From the NCBI RefSeq assembly GCF_029382255.1, contig NZ_JARLLG010000011.1:1-64000 (forward strand): 64,000 nucleotides of DNA. Reading direction: 5' to 3'. Made by a program: the position numbers and the translations under genes. Positions 27,742-37,585 of this stretch are shown piece by piece. This DNA is from Isoptericola croceus (lineage in GTDB: Bacteria; Actinomycetota; Actinomycetes; Actinomycetales; Cellulomonadaceae). The first letter of the stretch is position 1, and each line of letters opens with the position of its first letter. Below the pieces are notes generated by a model. The model ran no database searches and had not been told where the DNA came from. It was given only the letters and a program-made list of their open reading frames with translations.

Positions 27742-28395
27742 ATGGACGACGTGTCGACTGCAACGGCTGCTGCCCCCCACGCCCATCAGCACGTGACCGT
27801 CAACCGGCCGAACACCGTCTCGGTCGGGACGATCGTGTGGCTCGCCAGCGAACTCATGTTCTTCGCTGGCCTGTTCGCCATGTACTTCACCGTCCGCTCC
27901 GTGATGCCGGAGGAGGAATGGGCTGCGGAGGCAGCACAGGTGAGCTTCACCTTCCCGCTCATCAACACCCTCGTGCTGGTGACGTCGTCGATCACCTGCC
28001 AGCTCGGCGTCACCGCGGCGGAGCGCTTCCAGCCGGTGCGCACGGGCTCGTTGCTCCAGGTCAACCGCTGGGGCATGAACGAGTGGATGACGCTGACGTA
28101 CCTCATGGGGGCGTTCTTCGTCGCCGGGCAGATCTTCGAGTACGCCGAGCTCGTCGAGCACGGCCTCACGATCTCCTCGAGCGCCTACGGCTCCGTCTTC
28201 TACCTGGCGACCGGGTTCCACGGTCTGCACGTGGCCGGCGGACTCATCGCGTTCCTCTTCCTGCTCGGCCGCTCCTTCCGCGCCAAGCGGTTCACGCACC
28301 ACGAGGTGACCACCGGCCTCGTGGTGTCCTACTACTGGCACTTCGTCGACATCGTGTGGATCGCCCTGTTCGCGGTGATCTACCTGCTGAGGTGA
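27742..28395 (+). CDS. ctaE: Cytochrome c oxidase subunit III
   Basis: A 217-residue, five-helix COX3 of actinobacterial type (no first two helices of mitochondrial COX3). Signature stretches: [40 protein letters not shown] and [20 protein letters not shown]. It stabilises the aa3 oxidase core. ATG 27742 is used, but there is no ribosome binding site before it and GTG 27751 is an alternative (see the upstream -10). It heads the ctaE-qcrC-qcrA-qcrB unit encoding the bc1 complex and one oxidase subunit, the order found in all actinobacteria with the III2-IV2 supercomplex. Confidence 0.95.
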   Translation: MDDVSTATAAAPHAHQHVTVNRPNTVSVGTIVWLASELMFFAGLFAMYFTVRSVMPEEEWAAEAAQVSFTFPLINTLVLVTSSITCQLGVTAAERFQPVRTGSLLQVNRWGMNEWMTLTYLMGAFFVAGQIFEYAELVEHGLTISSSAYGSVFYLATGFHGLHVAGGLIAFLFLLGRSFRAKRFTHHEVTTGLVVSYYWHFVDIVWIALFAVIYLLR

Positions 28396-28462
28396 CCTTC
28401 CCGGTCGGCGCCGACGCCGCCCCAGCCCCTGCACCATCCACCTGTGAGACGAGGACATTTTC

Positions 28463-29245
28463 GTGAAGGCACTCGCCGCCCGCCGGCACCACCGGGCCGC
28501 CCCGGTCGTGCTGATGCTGCTGGCGCTGCTGGTCACGGGCGGCTTGTACGCCGTCCTGGCGCCGAGTCCGGCCACGGCCGAGACCGCCAGCACCGAGACC
28601 GACGTGGAGAAGGGACAGCGTCTCTTCCAGGCCAACTGCGCCACGTGCCACGGCCCCAACGCCGAAGGCACCTCGGAGGCCCCGTCGCTCGTCGGCGTGG
28701 GTGCCGCCGCGGTCGACTTCCAGGTCTCGACCGGCCGCATGCCCATGCAGATGAGCGGGCCGCAGGCCGCTGCGAAGCCGCCGCAGATGGACCTTCAGCA
28801 GACCGCGGACCTCGCGGCGTACGTGGCCTCCCTCGGTGCCGGCCCGGCGATCCCCACCGCGGAGCAGGTGAACGCCGAGCTCGGCGATTCCGCGAACGGC
28901 GCCCTGCTGTTCCGCACCAACTGCGCGATGTGCCACAACGCCGTCGGCGCCGGGGGGGCACTCTCCGAGGGCAAGTGGGCTCCGCCCCTGGACGACGTCT
29001 CGGAGCGCAACCTGTACCAGGCCATGCTGACCGGTCCGCAGTCGATGCCGGTCTTCAACGACGCCAACATCACCCCTGAGGAGAAGCGCGACGTGATCGC
29101 CTACCTCGTCGAGCAGCGCGAGGGCTCGGCCGGTGGCATCTCTCTCGGTTCCCTCGGCCCTGTCAGCGAGGGCATCTGGGCCTGGGTCGTCGGACTCGGG
29201 CTGATGATCGGTGCTGCTGTGTGGATCGGAGCGAAGTCCTCGTGA
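28463..29245 (+). CDS. qcrC: Cytochrome bc1 complex diheme cytochrome c subunit
   Basis: A 260-residue membrane-anchored diheme cytochrome. An N-terminal anchor (about 13-35) is followed by two class I c domains, with haem attachment sites C59-ATC-H63 and C154-AMC-H158 and distal methionines in GRMPMQMSGP and TGPQSMPVF. A C-terminal helix (SEGIWAWVVGLGLMIGAAVWIG) fixes it to the complex. It passes electrons from the Rieske centre directly to CtaC CuA, replacing a soluble cytochrome c. The ATG is preceded by GAGACGAGG-type purines. Its stop overlaps the qcrA GTG. Confidence 0.96.
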   Translation: MKALAARRHHRAAPVVLMLLALLVTGGLYAVLAPSPATAETASTETDVEKGQRLFQANCATCHGPNAEGTSEAPSLVGVGAAAVDFQVSTGRMPMQMSGPQAAAKPPQMDLQQTADLAAYVASLGAGPAIPTAEQVNAELGDSANGALLFRTNCAMCHNAVGAGGALSEGKWAPPLDDVSERNLYQAMLTGPQSMPVFNDANITPEEKRDVIAYLVEQREGSAGGISLGSLGPVSEGIWAWVVGLGLMIGAAVWIGAKSS

Positions 29246-30294
29246 GCGAGAACCAGAACCCCTACCCCGGTCAGGACGTCGCGACGTCGAGCGCCGCGCC
29301 GACCCACCCCGAGCGCTTCGACGACCCGGGCGTCCCGGCGCACCGGTCGCGGCTGACCGACATCGACCCGAAGGCGGCCAAGCGCAACGAGCGCATCGTC
29401 GCGCTCATCTTCGCGATCTCGTGCCTCGGCGCCATCGCCACCGTCGTCGCCTACTTCGCCGTCCGCCCCGACGGGACGACGGAGGGCACACGCCTGTCGA
29501 CCGCCCTGCTCGGCGTGACGATGGCGATCTCCCTGCTGGGCATCGGGATCGGTGCCATCCACTGGGCGAAGTCGCTCATGAGCGACCACGAGTACGTGGA
29601 CGAGCGTCACGGGCTCGCGAGCTCGCCCGAGGCGCGTACGGTCGCCGTCCAGCACCTCACCGACGGCGTCGAGGACGCCGGCATCGCCCGCCGTGGCGTG
29701 CTCAAGGGTGCTGCCGTCTCGGCGCTCGCGCTCTTCCCGCTCACCTTCGCCGTCCCGCTCATCTCCAGCGTCGGCGGCGACTGGGACGTGTCCAAGTTCC
29801 GGCACACGATCTGGGAGCGGAACAGGCGCCTCGCCTACGACCCTTCCGGCCGCCTCATCAAGGCTTCGGACCTCACGGTGGGCTCCGCGGCCCACGTGAT
29901 CCCGGAGGCCTCCGAGGAGGAGATGCGGTCGCACGAGTGGATCACGGAGAAGGCCAAGGCCGTCGTCCTTCTGGTCCGACTCAACCCCGAGGAGCTTCGT
30001 TCCGACCAGTCGCCCGAGGGTGAGACCTGGTCATATGACGGGATCGTGGCCTACTCGAAGATCTGCACCCACGTGGGTTGCCCGGTGGCCCTGTACGAGC
30101 AGCAGACGCACCACCTGCTCTGCCCGTGCCACCAGTCGACGTTCGACATGGCCGACGGCGCCAAGGTCGTCTTCGGCCCCGCGAACCGGCCGCTGCCACA
30201 GCTGCCGATCGCGGTCGACGACGAGGGTTACCTCGTGGCGCAGGACGACTTCGCCGAGCCTGTCGGCCCGAGCTACTGGGAGCGCCTGAAGTGA
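29242..30294 (+). CDS. qcrA: Rieske iron-sulfur protein of cytochrome bc1
   Basis: A 350-residue Rieske subunit with three N-terminal helices (about 55-75, 95-115, 155-175), an actinobacterial feature. The C-terminal 2Fe-2S domain has CTHVGC (C275-H277, C280) and CPCHQS (C294, C296, H297) ligands. It oxidises menaquinol at the Qo site and reduces QcrC. The GTG at 29242 overlaps the qcrC stop (GTGA), and its own stop overlaps the qcrB start, so the three are translationally coupled in fixed ratio. About 53 polar residues precede the first helix. Confidence 0.96.
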   Translation: MSENQNPYPGQDVATSSAAPTHPERFDDPGVPAHRSRLTDIDPKAAKRNERIVALIFAISCLGAIATVVAYFAVRPDGTTEGTRLSTALLGVTMAISLLGIGIGAIHWAKSLMSDHEYVDERHGLASSPEARTVAVQHLTDGVEDAGIARRGVLKGAAVSALALFPLTFAVPLISSVGGDWDVSKFRHTIWERNRRLAYDPSGRLIKASDLTVGSAAHVIPEASEEEMRSHEWITEKAKAVVLLVRLNPEELRSDQSPEGETWSYDGIVAYSKICTHVGCPVALYEQQTHHLLCPCHQSTFDMADGAKVVFGPANRPLPQLPIAVDDEGYLVAQDDFAEPVGPSYWERLK

Positions 30295-32000
30295 GCACCG
30301 ACACCAGCCCCTCCTCCACCACTGACGCGCCGGCGACGCCCGCCGGCAAGGCGGCCGACTACCTGGACCAGCGCACCTCTGTCGGGGTCGCGGTCAAGGA
30401 GTTCGCGCGCAAGGTCTTCCCGGACCACTGGTCCTTCATGCTCGGCGAGATGGCGCTCTTCTCGTTCGTCGTGCTGCTGCTGACCGGCGTCTTCCTGACC
30501 ATGTTCTTCGACCCGTCGATGGCTCTCATCGAGTACCACGGCGACGGGCCAGAGGCGATGCAGGGCCAGCTGATGTCGGTGGCCTTCGCCTCCACGCTGG
30601 ATCTCTCGTTCGAGGTCCGCGGTGGTCTGCTCATGCGGCAGATCCACCACTGGGCAGCCCTGGTCTTCATGGCCGCCATCGTGGTCCACATGATGCGCGT
30701 GTTCTTCACCGGCGCTTTCCGCAAGCCCCGCGAGATCAACTGGCTGGTCGGCACCCTGCTGATGATCCTCGGTCTGGCGGCCGGTTTCTCCGGCTACTCG
30801 CTGCCCGACGACGTGCTCTCCGGCAACGGTCTGCGCATCACCGACGGCGTCGTGAAGTCGATCCCGGTGATCGGCTCCTACACCTCGTACTTCCTCTTCG
30901 GCGGCGAGTTCCCCGGCGAGCACATCATCCCGCGCCTCTTCACCGTGCACATCCTGCTGGTTCCCGCGCTCATCGTCGCCCTGATCGGCGTGCACCTGTT
31001 CCTCATGGTGCTGCACAAGCACACCCAGTACCCGGGCGGTGGCCGCACCGACAAGAACGTCGTCGGATACCCGCTCTTCCCGGTGTACGTCGCCAAGATG
31101 GGCGGCAACTTCTTCATCATCTTCGGCATCCTGGCGCTGATGGGCGCCACGATGAGCATCAACAACGTCTGGAACTACGGCCCGTACGACCCCTCGCCGG
31201 TCGGAGCGGGCGCGCAGCCGGACTGGTACATGCTCTTCCTCGAGGGGTCGCTCCGGCTCATGCCGGGGTGGGGCACCGAATGGGTGATCTTCGGGTACAC
31301 GCTCTCGCTCAACGTCCTGATCCCAGCGGTCGTCATCCCCGGCCTGCTGTTCACGTTCCTGTTCGTCTACCCGTTCCTGGAGGCACGGGTGACCGGGGAC
31401 AAGCGCGAGCACCACGTCCTCGACCGCCCGCGCAACGTGCCGGTGCGCACCGGGCTGGGTGTGGCCTTCCTGACGGCGTTCATCGTCCTCGCACTGGCCG
31501 GCGCCAACGACCTCATCGCCACGCACTTCGCGATGTCGCTGAACCAGATCACCTGGGTGTTCCGCATCCTGTTCTTCGCCGGTCCCGTGTTCGCCTTCTG
31601 GATCACGAAGCGCATCTGCCTGGGTCTGCAGCGCAAGGACCGCGAGCTCGTCCTGCACGGGCACGAGACCGGTCGGATCGTCCGGTTCGCCAACGGTGAG
31701 TACATCGAGGTGCACCGCCCCCTGGACGAGCAGGAGCGGTGGCTGCGCGTCAACTACGACGCACACCGGCCCCTGGAGATCGAGCCCGCGACGGACGCCC
31801 GCGGCGTCAAGCGGCCCGGGTACAAGAAGGACAAGCGGTGGCAGCAGCTGTCGCGGTTCTTCTACGAGGACCGCGTCGAGCCCGTGACGCCCGCCGAGTT
31901 CGCCGCCGCGCACTCGCACGGCGAGCACGACGAGATCGCGGCCGCCCAGCACTCCCCCGAGCTGGTCTCGGGGGCCGAGAAGGTCGAGCGGGAGCACTGA
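30291..32000 (+). CDS. qcrB: Cytochrome b subunit of cytochrome bc1
   Basis: A 569-residue cytochrome b with eight or nine helices. Haem-ligand region: LLMRQIHHWAALVFMAAIVVHMMRVFFTGAFRKPREINW and VHILLVPALIVALIGVHLFLMVLHKHTQY. Qo-site motif: PDWYMLFLEGSLRLMP (PDWY in place of PEWY, as in actinobacteria). The C-terminal extension of about 140 residues (charged, with EYIEVHRPLDEQERW) is cytoplasmic and typical of the phylum. The GTG at 30291 overlaps the qcrA stop. It is the target class of Q203-type inhibitors. A long hairpin follows. Confidence 0.96.
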   Translation: MSTDTSPSSTTDAPATPAGKAADYLDQRTSVGVAVKEFARKVFPDHWSFMLGEMALFSFVVLLLTGVFLTMFFDPSMALIEYHGDGPEAMQGQLMSVAFASTLDLSFEVRGGLLMRQIHHWAALVFMAAIVVHMMRVFFTGAFRKPREINWLVGTLLMILGLAAGFSGYSLPDDVLSGNGLRITDGVVKSIPVIGSYTSYFLFGGEFPGEHIIPRLFTVHILLVPALIVALIGVHLFLMVLHKHTQYPGGGRTDKNVVGYPLFPVYVAKMGGNFFIIFGILALMGATMSINNVWNYGPYDPSPVGAGAQPDWYMLFLEGSLRLMPGWGTEWVIFGYTLSLNVLIPAVVIPGLLFTFLFVYPFLEARVTGDKREHHVLDRPRNVPVRTGLGVAFLTAFIVLALAGANDLIATHFAMSLNQITWVFRILFFAGPVFAFWITKRICLGLQRKDRELVLHGHETGRIVRFANGEYIEVHRPLDEQERWLRVNYDAHRPLEIEPATDARGVKRPGYKKDKRWQQLSRFFYEDRVEPVTPAEFAAAHSHGEHDEIAAAQHSPELVSGAEKVEREH

Positions 32001-32012
32001 GTCTCCTGAGCG

Positions 32013-32080
32013 GATAGATGGAAGACCCGCGCATCCTCTCGCCCCACGCGGCGAGCGAGATGCGCGGGTCTCTGTCTATC
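32013..32080. terminator. Hairpin terminator after qcrB
   Basis: Perfect 13-bp core stem (32023-32035 with 32059-32071), extended outward by imperfect pairing to about 32013 and 32080 (GATAG against CTATC). The loop holds a minor GC hairpin. It ends the respiratory operon before the sodA promoter. Confidence 0.75.
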
Positions 32081-32168
32081 CTGCCCCGGCGGGCACGTCC
32101 ACCGGGTCGACGCCGCAACATCGCGCACTCCCGCGGTACGCGAACACCACAACGGAAGGTACATGAGC

Positions 32169-32795
32169 ATGGCTGTCTACACGCTGCCTGACCTGCCCTA
32201 CGACTACAGCGCGCTCGAGCCGCACATCAGCGGCAAGATCATGGAGCTGCATCACGACAAGCACCACGCCGCCTACGTCGCCGGGGCGAACACCGCCCTG
32301 GACAAGCTGGCAGAGGCACGCGAGTCCGGCGACCTCGGCGCGGTGAACCTGCACGAGAAGAACCTCGCCTTTCACCTGGGCGGCCACACCAACCACACGG
32401 TGTTCTGGCACAACCTGTCCCCCGAGGGCGGCGGGGAGCCGGAGGGCGAGCTGGCTGAGGCGATCAAGGACCAGTTCGGTTCCTTCGCAGCGTTCCAGGC
32501 CCACTTCGCCGCGACCGCCAACGGCATCCAGGGCTCCGGCTGGTCCGTGCTCGGCTGGGACTCGATCGGACAGCGTCTGGCGATCTTCCAGCTGTTCGAC
32601 CAGCAGGCCAACGTCCCGGTCGGCATCACGCCGCTGCTCATGCTCGACATGTGGGAGCACGCGTTCTACCTCGACTACCTCAACGTCAAGGCCGACTACG
32701 TGAAGGCGTTCTGGCAGATCGCGAACTGGCAGGACGTGGCTGCGCGCCTCGAGCGTGCTCGTACGGCCACGAACGGCCTCATCGTCACGGCATGA
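32169..32795 (+). CDS. sodA: Superoxide dismutase (Mn/Fe family)
   Basis: A 208-residue SodA. Metal ligands sit in [10 protein letters not shown] (His), [11 protein letters not shown] (second His) and [12 protein letters not shown] (Asp and His). The SGWSVLG and [11 protein letters not shown] segments are typical. Gln/Gly positions suggest manganese or cambialistic use, but this needs assay. ATG 32169 is chosen over 32163 because GGAAGG lies nine bases before it, and only three before the other. It has no signal peptide. It sits between the convergent bc1 and oxidase operons, flanked by strong hairpins, so it is an independent unit. Confidence 0.95.
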   Translation: MAVYTLPDLPYDYSALEPHISGKIMELHHDKHHAAYVAGANTALDKLAEARESGDLGAVNLHEKNLAFHLGGHTNHTVFWHNLSPEGGGEPEGELAEAIKDQFGSFAAFQAHFAATANGIQGSGWSVLGWDSIGQRLAIFQLFDQQANVPVGITPLLMLDMWEHAFYLDYLNVKADYVKAFWQIANWQDVAARLERARTATNGLIVTA

Positions 32796-32824
32796 GCCTC
32801 TTCTGACGAGGACACGGCCAGAAG

Positions 32825-32873
32825 AAGGGAGCCTGACTCTCGCGCGTGAAGCGCGAGAGTCAGGCTCCCTTCT
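32825..32873. terminator. Very long perfect hairpin after sodA
   Basis: A 22-bp perfect stem (32825-32846 with 32852-32873) and five-base loop. It follows sodA and ends in TTCTCG, and could also block reading from the opposite strand. Confidence 0.85.
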
Positions 32874-32940
32874 CGTTCACGCCCCTGGACCCGGCGGAGA
32901 CGGGCCGGCGCAGGACCACGTGCCTCTCCCGTCCAGCACG

Positions 32941-32976
32941 AAGGGCCCGCATCCTCGTCGGAGGATGCGGGCCCTT
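32941..32976. terminator. Terminator of the ctaC-ctaD-ctaF operon
   Basis: Perfect 16-bp stem (32941-32956 with 32961-32976) with a GTCG tetraloop, 19 bases beyond the ctaF stop on the minus strand. Confidence 0.85.
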
Positions 32977-32994
32977 GGTCATGTGTCGCCCGAA

Positions 32995-33396
32995 TCAGTG
33001 GGCGTGCTGACCTCGGCTGAACTCGAAGACCCAGCCGATGAGGCCGACCAGCCCGATGATGATGCTGATGTAGAAGACCCACCAGCCGACGGCGAGGCCG
33101 AGGAAGGCCACGGCAGCGGCGGCACCGAGCACCAGCGGCCACCACGACCACGGTGCGTAGACACCTTGGTCGCCGGCTCCCTGGTCGATCTCGCCCTGCT
33201 CGTCGTCCTCGGGCCGTGGGTCGATGTGCCGCGCCTGGAGCGCCAGGTAGGCACCGATCATCGCCATGAGTCCACCGACGAGCGGCATCCCCAGGTAGCC
33301 GACGGGCTCGGACCATCCGCTGAAGAAGCCGTAGAGCACGCCGACGATGAGGAAGAACGGCGCCAGCCAGATGAAGAGCCGGATCTCGATCTTCAC
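32995..33396 (-). CDS. ctaF: Cytochrome c oxidase subunit IV (actinobacterial)
   Basis: A 133-residue small membrane subunit, four helices: [42 protein letters not shown], then an acidic loop ([18 protein letters not shown]), [21 protein letters not shown] and [20 protein letters not shown]. This is the CtaF found only in actinobacterial aa3 oxidases, where it packs against CtaD. Its GTG overlaps the ctaD stop by four bases. Position matches Rv2199c. Confidence 0.94.
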   Translation of the reverse strand: MKIEIRLFIWLAPFFLIVGVLYGFFSGWSEPVGYLGMPLVGGLMAMIGAYLALQARHIDPRPEDDEQGEIDQGAGDQGVYAPWSWWPLVLGAAAAVAFLGLAVGWWVFYISIIIGLVGLIGWVFEFSRGQHAH

Positions 33397-35216
33397 TTGG
33401 TCGTCTCCTCGTCCTCAGGGCCGTCCACGGCCGTGGGCGACTCGTGCTTCTCCGGGTAGTCCTTGATCTGGCGTTCCTCGACCAGGTCGGCCTGCCCCCT
33501 GCGGTCGGCTCCGCCGTAGACCTGCTCGAGCCCGACCTGGTTCATGTGCGGGTCCTCCATCGCCGCGACCTCCGGGTGGTGCAGGTCGAAGGCCGGCGAC
33601 TCGGAGCGGATCCGCGGCAGCGACGTGAAGTTGTGCCGCGGCGGCGGGCAGGAGGTCGCCCACTCGAGCGAGCGTCCGTAGCCCCAAGGGTCGTCGACCT
33701 GGACCTTGGGCGCGTTGCGCCAGGTCGAGTAGACGTTCCAGAGGAACGGGAGCGTGGACGCCGCGAGGATGAACGCCCCGACCGTGGAGAGCTGGTTCCC
33801 CCAGGTGAAGCCCTCGTCAGGCATGTAGTCGGCGTACCGGCGGGGCATGCCGTCGACCCCGAGCCAGTGCTGCACCAGGAACGTCATGTGGAAGCCGACG
33901 AACAGGATCCAGAAGTGGATCTTGCCGAGGCGCTCGTCGAGCATCCGGCCGGTGAACTTGGGCCACCAGAAGTAGAAGCCGGCGAACATCGCGAACACCA
34001 CGGTGCCGAAGACCACGTAGTGGAAGTGCGCCACCACGAAGTAGGAGTCGGACAGGTGGAAGTCCAGTGCCGGGCTCGACAGGATGATGCCCGTCAGGCC
34101 GCCGAAGAGGAAGGTGACGAGGAAGCCGATCGACCACAGCATCGGTGTCTCGAAGGTGAGCTTCCCTCGCCACAACGTGCCGATCCAGTTAAAGAACTTC
34201 ACCCCGGTGGGAACCGCGATGAGCATCGTCATGAAGGAGAAGAACGGCAGCAGGACCACGTTCGTGACGTACATGTGGTGCGCCCAGACGGTCACCGAGA
34301 GGGCTGCGATCGCGATCGTCGCGTAGATGAGGCCCTTGTAGCCGAAGATCGGCTTGCGGCTGAAGACCGGGAAGATCTCGGAGACGATGCCGAAGAACGG
34401 CAGCGCGATGATGTACACCTCGGGGTGGCCGAAGAACCAGAACAGGTGCTGCCAGAGCACCGCTCCCCCGTTGTCCGGGTTGAAGACCTGCGCGTTGAAG
34501 CGGCGGTCGGCACCCAGTGCGAAGAGCGCCGAGGCCAGCGGCGGGAACGCCATGATGACCAGCAGGCTGGTCACGAGCGTGTTCCAGGTGAAGATCGGCA
34601 TCCGGAACATCGTCATGCCCGGTGCGCGCATGCAGATGATCGTGGTGATGAAGTTGACGGCACCGAGGATGGTCCCGAACCCGCCGAGCGCCAGCCCGAA
34701 CACCCATAGGTCTCCACCGAGCCCTGGACTGAAGGTGGTGTTCGACAGCGGCGCATAGGCGAACCACCCGAAGGAGGCCGCGCCCTGCGGGGTGAAGAAC
34801 CCGGCGGCGGCGATGAGCCCACCGAACAGGAACATCCAGTAGGCGAGCATGTTGAGGCGGGGGAACGCCACGTCCGGCGCGCCGATCTGCAGCGGCATGA
34901 TGACGTTCGCGAACCCTGCGAACAGCGGCGTCGCGAAGAGCAGCAGCATGATCGTGCCGTGCATCGTGAAGAGCTGGTTGTACTGCTCCTTGCTCTGCAC
35001 GACCTGGATGCCGGGCAGGAAGAGCTCCGCGCGGATGATCAGCGCGAGGATGCCTCCCACGGCGAACCAGAAGAACGACGTGATCAGGTACATGTACCCG
35101 ATCGTCTTGTGGTCCGTGGAGGTGATCCACTTGATGACGGTCCGGCCCAGGGTCTGCCGCTCGGAACGGAGTCCGGGAACGACCTCGGACCCGTACGTGG
35201 TCTCGGTGGTGGCCAT
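33393..35216 (-). CDS. ctaD: Cytochrome c oxidase subunit I
   Basis: A 607-residue haem-copper oxidase subunit I with 12 core helices. The active site is visible: [16 protein letters not shown] (CuB His cross-linked to Tyr), AHHMYVT (the two other CuB His) and [14 protein letters not shown] (haem a and a3 His). It reduces oxygen to water and pumps protons. The C-terminal tail of about 70 residues ([21 protein letters not shown] onward) is longer than in mitochondrial enzymes, as usual in this phylum. Its ATG overlaps the ctaC stop by one base, and its stop overlaps ctaF. Confidence 0.97.
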   Translation of the reverse strand: MATTETTYGSEVVPGLRSERQTLGRTVIKWITSTDHKTIGYMYLITSFFWFAVGGILALIIRAELFLPGIQVVQSKEQYNQLFTMHGTIMLLLFATPLFAGFANVIMPLQIGAPDVAFPRLNMLAYWMFLFGGLIAAAGFFTPQGAASFGWFAYAPLSNTTFSPGLGGDLWVFGLALGGFGTILGAVNFITTIICMRAPGMTMFRMPIFTWNTLVTSLLVIMAFPPLASALFALGADRRFNAQVFNPDNGGAVLWQHLFWFFGHPEVYIIALPFFGIVSEIFPVFSRKPIFGYKGLIYATIAIAALSVTVWAHHMYVTNVVLLPFFSFMTMLIAVPTGVKFFNWIGTLWRGKLTFETPMLWSIGFLVTFLFGGLTGIILSSPALDFHLSDSYFVVAHFHYVVFGTVVFAMFAGFYFWWPKFTGRMLDERLGKIHFWILFVGFHMTFLVQHWLGVDGMPRRYADYMPDEGFTWGNQLSTVGAFILAASTLPFLWNVYSTWRNAPKVQVDDPWGYGRSLEWATSCPPPRHNFTSLPRIRSESPAFDLHHPEVAAMEDPHMNQVGLEQVYGGADRRGQADLVEERQIKDYPEKHESPTAVDGPEDEETTK

Positions 35217-36142
35217 CAGCCCTCGACCTCCGGAGTCGTTTCTTCGCTGGTGAACTCACCGTGCTGTTGACGGTTGAGGTCCAGACCGAGCTCCCCGGTC
35301 TGCCCCTTGGCCGCGAGCTCGGCCATCTGCGCGTCGTACTCGGCCCGGTCGACGACCTTGACGTTGAAGAGCATCCCCGAGTGGAACTCGCCGCACAGCT
35401 CGGCGCACTTGCCGGCGTACGTCCCCTCACGCTCGGGGACGACCTGGAAGGTGTTCGATCTGCCCGGGATCATGTCCATCTTGAACAGGAACGCCGGGAT
35501 CCAGAAGGAGTGGATGACGTCGCGCGACTCCACCGTGAACTCGACACGCTCGCCGACCGGCAGGTACAGCGTCGGCAGCGCGTGGGACGTGCCTCGCGCG
35601 CCGTCGACCTCGTCCTCGGCCGTCTGCGAACCGGGCTGCAGCAGCTGCTGGCCGGTCTCGTAGACGTCGTCGTCGAGGTAGTTGAAGTCCCAGCTCCACT
35701 GCTTGCCGATGACCTGGATGTTGACGTCGGCCTCTTCGGACGTGGTGTCGAGGATGGCCGTCATGTCGCGGTTCGTGTAGAAGAACAGCACGAGGATCAT
35801 GAGCGTCGGCACGATCGTGTACATGATCTCGAGCGGCATGTGGTAACGGGTCTGCACCGGCAGGCGGTGGTCGTCGCGGCGCTTGCGATAGGCGGCGACG
35901 CACCACAGCATCAGCCCCCAGGTGATGACACCGACGGCGAGCGCGGCGACCCAGGAGCCGACCCACAGTTCTGTGATCCGCCCGGTCTGGTTGGTCACCT
36001 CCCCGTCGGTGTATCCGGGGAGATATCCGCGCTGGACGGCGTCGCTGGCGCAGCCGGAGGCGAGCGTCGCGACCGCAACGGCGAGAGCCGTCGCACGCAA
36101 CGCCAGTGCCCGCCGGGTGCGGGTGGGGCTCTTCGAGTGCAA
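35216..36142 (-). CDS. ctaC: Cytochrome c oxidase subunit II (CuA)
   Basis: A 308-residue lipoprotein subunit II. The signal sequence has lipobox TLASGC (CASDAVQRG follows), then two helices ([20 protein letters not shown] and [18 protein letters not shown]). The CuA cupredoxin domain follows: [11 protein letters not shown] and [12 protein letters not shown], with the Cys pair, His, Met and Glu of CuA. It takes electrons from QcrC. The start is set at TTG 36142, with GAAAGG 6-7 bases upstream. The longer reading to 36193 would add an unlikely arginine-rich leader. It is first of the ctaC-ctaD-ctaF operon. Confidence 0.93.
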   Translation of the reverse strand: MHSKSPTRTRRALALRATALAVAVATLASGCASDAVQRGYLPGYTDGEVTNQTGRITELWVGSWVAALAVGVITWGLMLWCVAAYRKRRDDHRLPVQTRYHMPLEIMYTIVPTLMILVLFFYTNRDMTAILDTTSEEADVNIQVIGKQWSWDFNYLDDDVYETGQQLLQPGSQTAEDEVDGARGTSHALPTLYLPVGERVEFTVESRDVIHSFWIPAFLFKMDMIPGRSNTFQVVPEREGTYAGKCAELCGEFHSGMLFNVKVVDRAEYDAQMAELAAKGQTGELGLDLNRQQHGEFTSEETTPEVEG

Positions 36143-36427
36143 GGGAGGCCTTTCACGTCTCGTCCGACCGCCGCGCCCTGGCTCTAGGCGCACGGGTAGG
36201 ACCTTCGTCCTCGATGGGAGCAGCCTAGCGCGACCTTCACGCTTCCGACGCCAGAAGCGCCCGCTTCCTACCTGACGCGAACGCCCCCCGGCGTCGCCAT
36301 CCGAGCAGTTCGCGACACGGCCATCGGCCGTGTCAGATCACGAGGCCGTTGGCCGTTCCCACGACCATCACGGCATCATGGTCGTGCGCGCCGCGTGCTG
36401 TTTCCGCCACCTGACGAAGGGCTCCGT
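36143..36427. promoter_or_regulatory. Divergent promoter region between ctaC and the desulfurase-like gene
   Basis: A 285-bp gap without a gene. On the minus strand TAGGCT (36224-36229) is a plausible -10 for ctaC. Two hairpins lie nearer the plus-strand gene: a perfect 9-bp stem at 36314-36334 (loop ATC), and an 8-bp inverted repeat ACGACCAT/ATGGTCGT at 36361-36385. Either could be an operator or a leader structure for the desulfurase-tusA pair. Confidence 0.4.
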
Positions 36428-37585
36428 GTGACGCACCCCACCGTCCCCGCCGGCCGGACCCACCTCGACAACGGTGGCCGGGCACCGTGGCACCCGCTCG
36501 CGCGGACAGCGTTCCTCCAGGCGCTCGACGACGGCTGGGCGGACCCGCGCCGTCTGCACACCGAGGGTCGTCGCGCAGCAGCCCTGCTCGACGGTGCCCG
36601 CGAGGCGGTGGCGGGCGTGCTCGGTGCGCGCACGGAGGAGGTCCGGTTCACGCCGTCGCACACCGCCTCGTTGCACGCGGCCGTCGCGCACGTCACCCAG
36701 GCGCGGCGGCGGCACGGCAGCGACGTCGTCGTCGGTGCCGTCGAGCGAGCGGCGGTCCTGCACGCCGCCGACCGTTCGGCACCCCCGGGCGGCCGGCGGG
36801 TGACGGTCCCCGTCGACCACCACGGCCGGGTCGACGCCGACGCCTTCGCCGCGGCCGTGTCCGCCGGCGACGTCGCGCTCGCCGCCCTGCAGCACGCCAA
36901 CGGGGAGGTCGGCACGACGCAGCCGGTCGACGCCGTCCACGAGGCGACCCGCGCGGCCGGCGTGCCGCTGCTGGTGGATGCGGGCGCCAGCGTGGGGCAC
37001 GCCGTCGTCGGACCGGCATGGGACGTCCTGGCGGCCGATCCTGCCGACTGGGGGGCGCCCGCAGGGGTGGGGATCGTCGCCGTCAGGCATCGCACCCGTA
37101 CGGTGCCCACCGGGCCGGAGGACCCCGAACCGTGGGCGCCCGGAGGCGTGAGCGTCCCGGCGGCGTTCGCTGCGGCGGTGGCGTTGCAGGCGGTCAACGA
37201 GGACCGCTCGCATGAGGACGCCCGCCGCCGGAGCCTCGTCGAGGACGTCCGCGCCCGTGTGGCGCAGATCCCCGACGTCGAGGTCGTGGGCGACCCGTCG
37301 GGCCGGCTCCCCCACGTCGTGACGTTCTCGTTCCTCTACGTCGACGGCGAGGCGCTCGTGTCCGAGCTGGACCGCGCCGGGTTCGCCGTCGGGTCGGGGT
37401 CGGCGTGCACGGCGAGCACGCTCGAGCCGTCGCACGTGCTCGCCGCCATGGGTGTCCTCACGCACGGCAACGTACGGATCGCGCTGGACCGCTCGACGAC
37501 GTCCGCCGACGTCGAGCGATTCCTCGACGTCCTGCCGGGGGCCGTGGCGACGGTGCGGGACATGCTGGGGGTCCAGGGCCTGTGA
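36428..37585 (+). CDS. Cysteine-desulfurase-like protein lacking the PLP lysine
   Basis: A 385-residue NifS/IscS-fold protein (class V aminotransferase). Landmarks: THLDNGGRAP near the start, QHANGEVGTTQPV (154-166), LVDAGASVGH, active-site Cys327 in VGSGSACTAS, and GNVRIALDRSTT. The PLP lysine normally sits in S-x-H-K before a GGPKGVG loop. Here the stretch reads LAADPADWGAPAGVG (201-215), with no His-Lys. I find no lysine anywhere in the 385 residues, so an internal aldimine cannot form. The GTG at 36428 starts VTHPTV. The stop overlaps tusA (GTGA). Persulfide transfer through Cys327 to TusA, or a non-enzymatic scaffold, is inference. Confidence 0.85.
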   Translation: MTHPTVPAGRTHLDNGGRAPWHPLARTAFLQALDDGWADPRRLHTEGRRAAALLDGAREAVAGVLGARTEEVRFTPSHTASLHAAVAHVTQARRRHGSDVVVGAVERAAVLHAADRSAPPGGRRVTVPVDHHGRVDADAFAAAVSAGDVALAALQHANGEVGTTQPVDAVHEATRAAGVPLLVDAGASVGHAVVGPAWDVLAADPADWGAPAGVGIVAVRHRTRTVPTGPEDPEPWAPGGVSVPAAFAAAVALQAVNEDRSHEDARRRSLVEDVRARVAQIPDVEVVGDPSGRLPHVVTFSFLYVDGEALVSELDRAGFAVGSGSACTASTLEPSHVLAAMGVLTHGNVRIALDRSTTSADVERFLDVLPGAVATVRDMLGVQGL

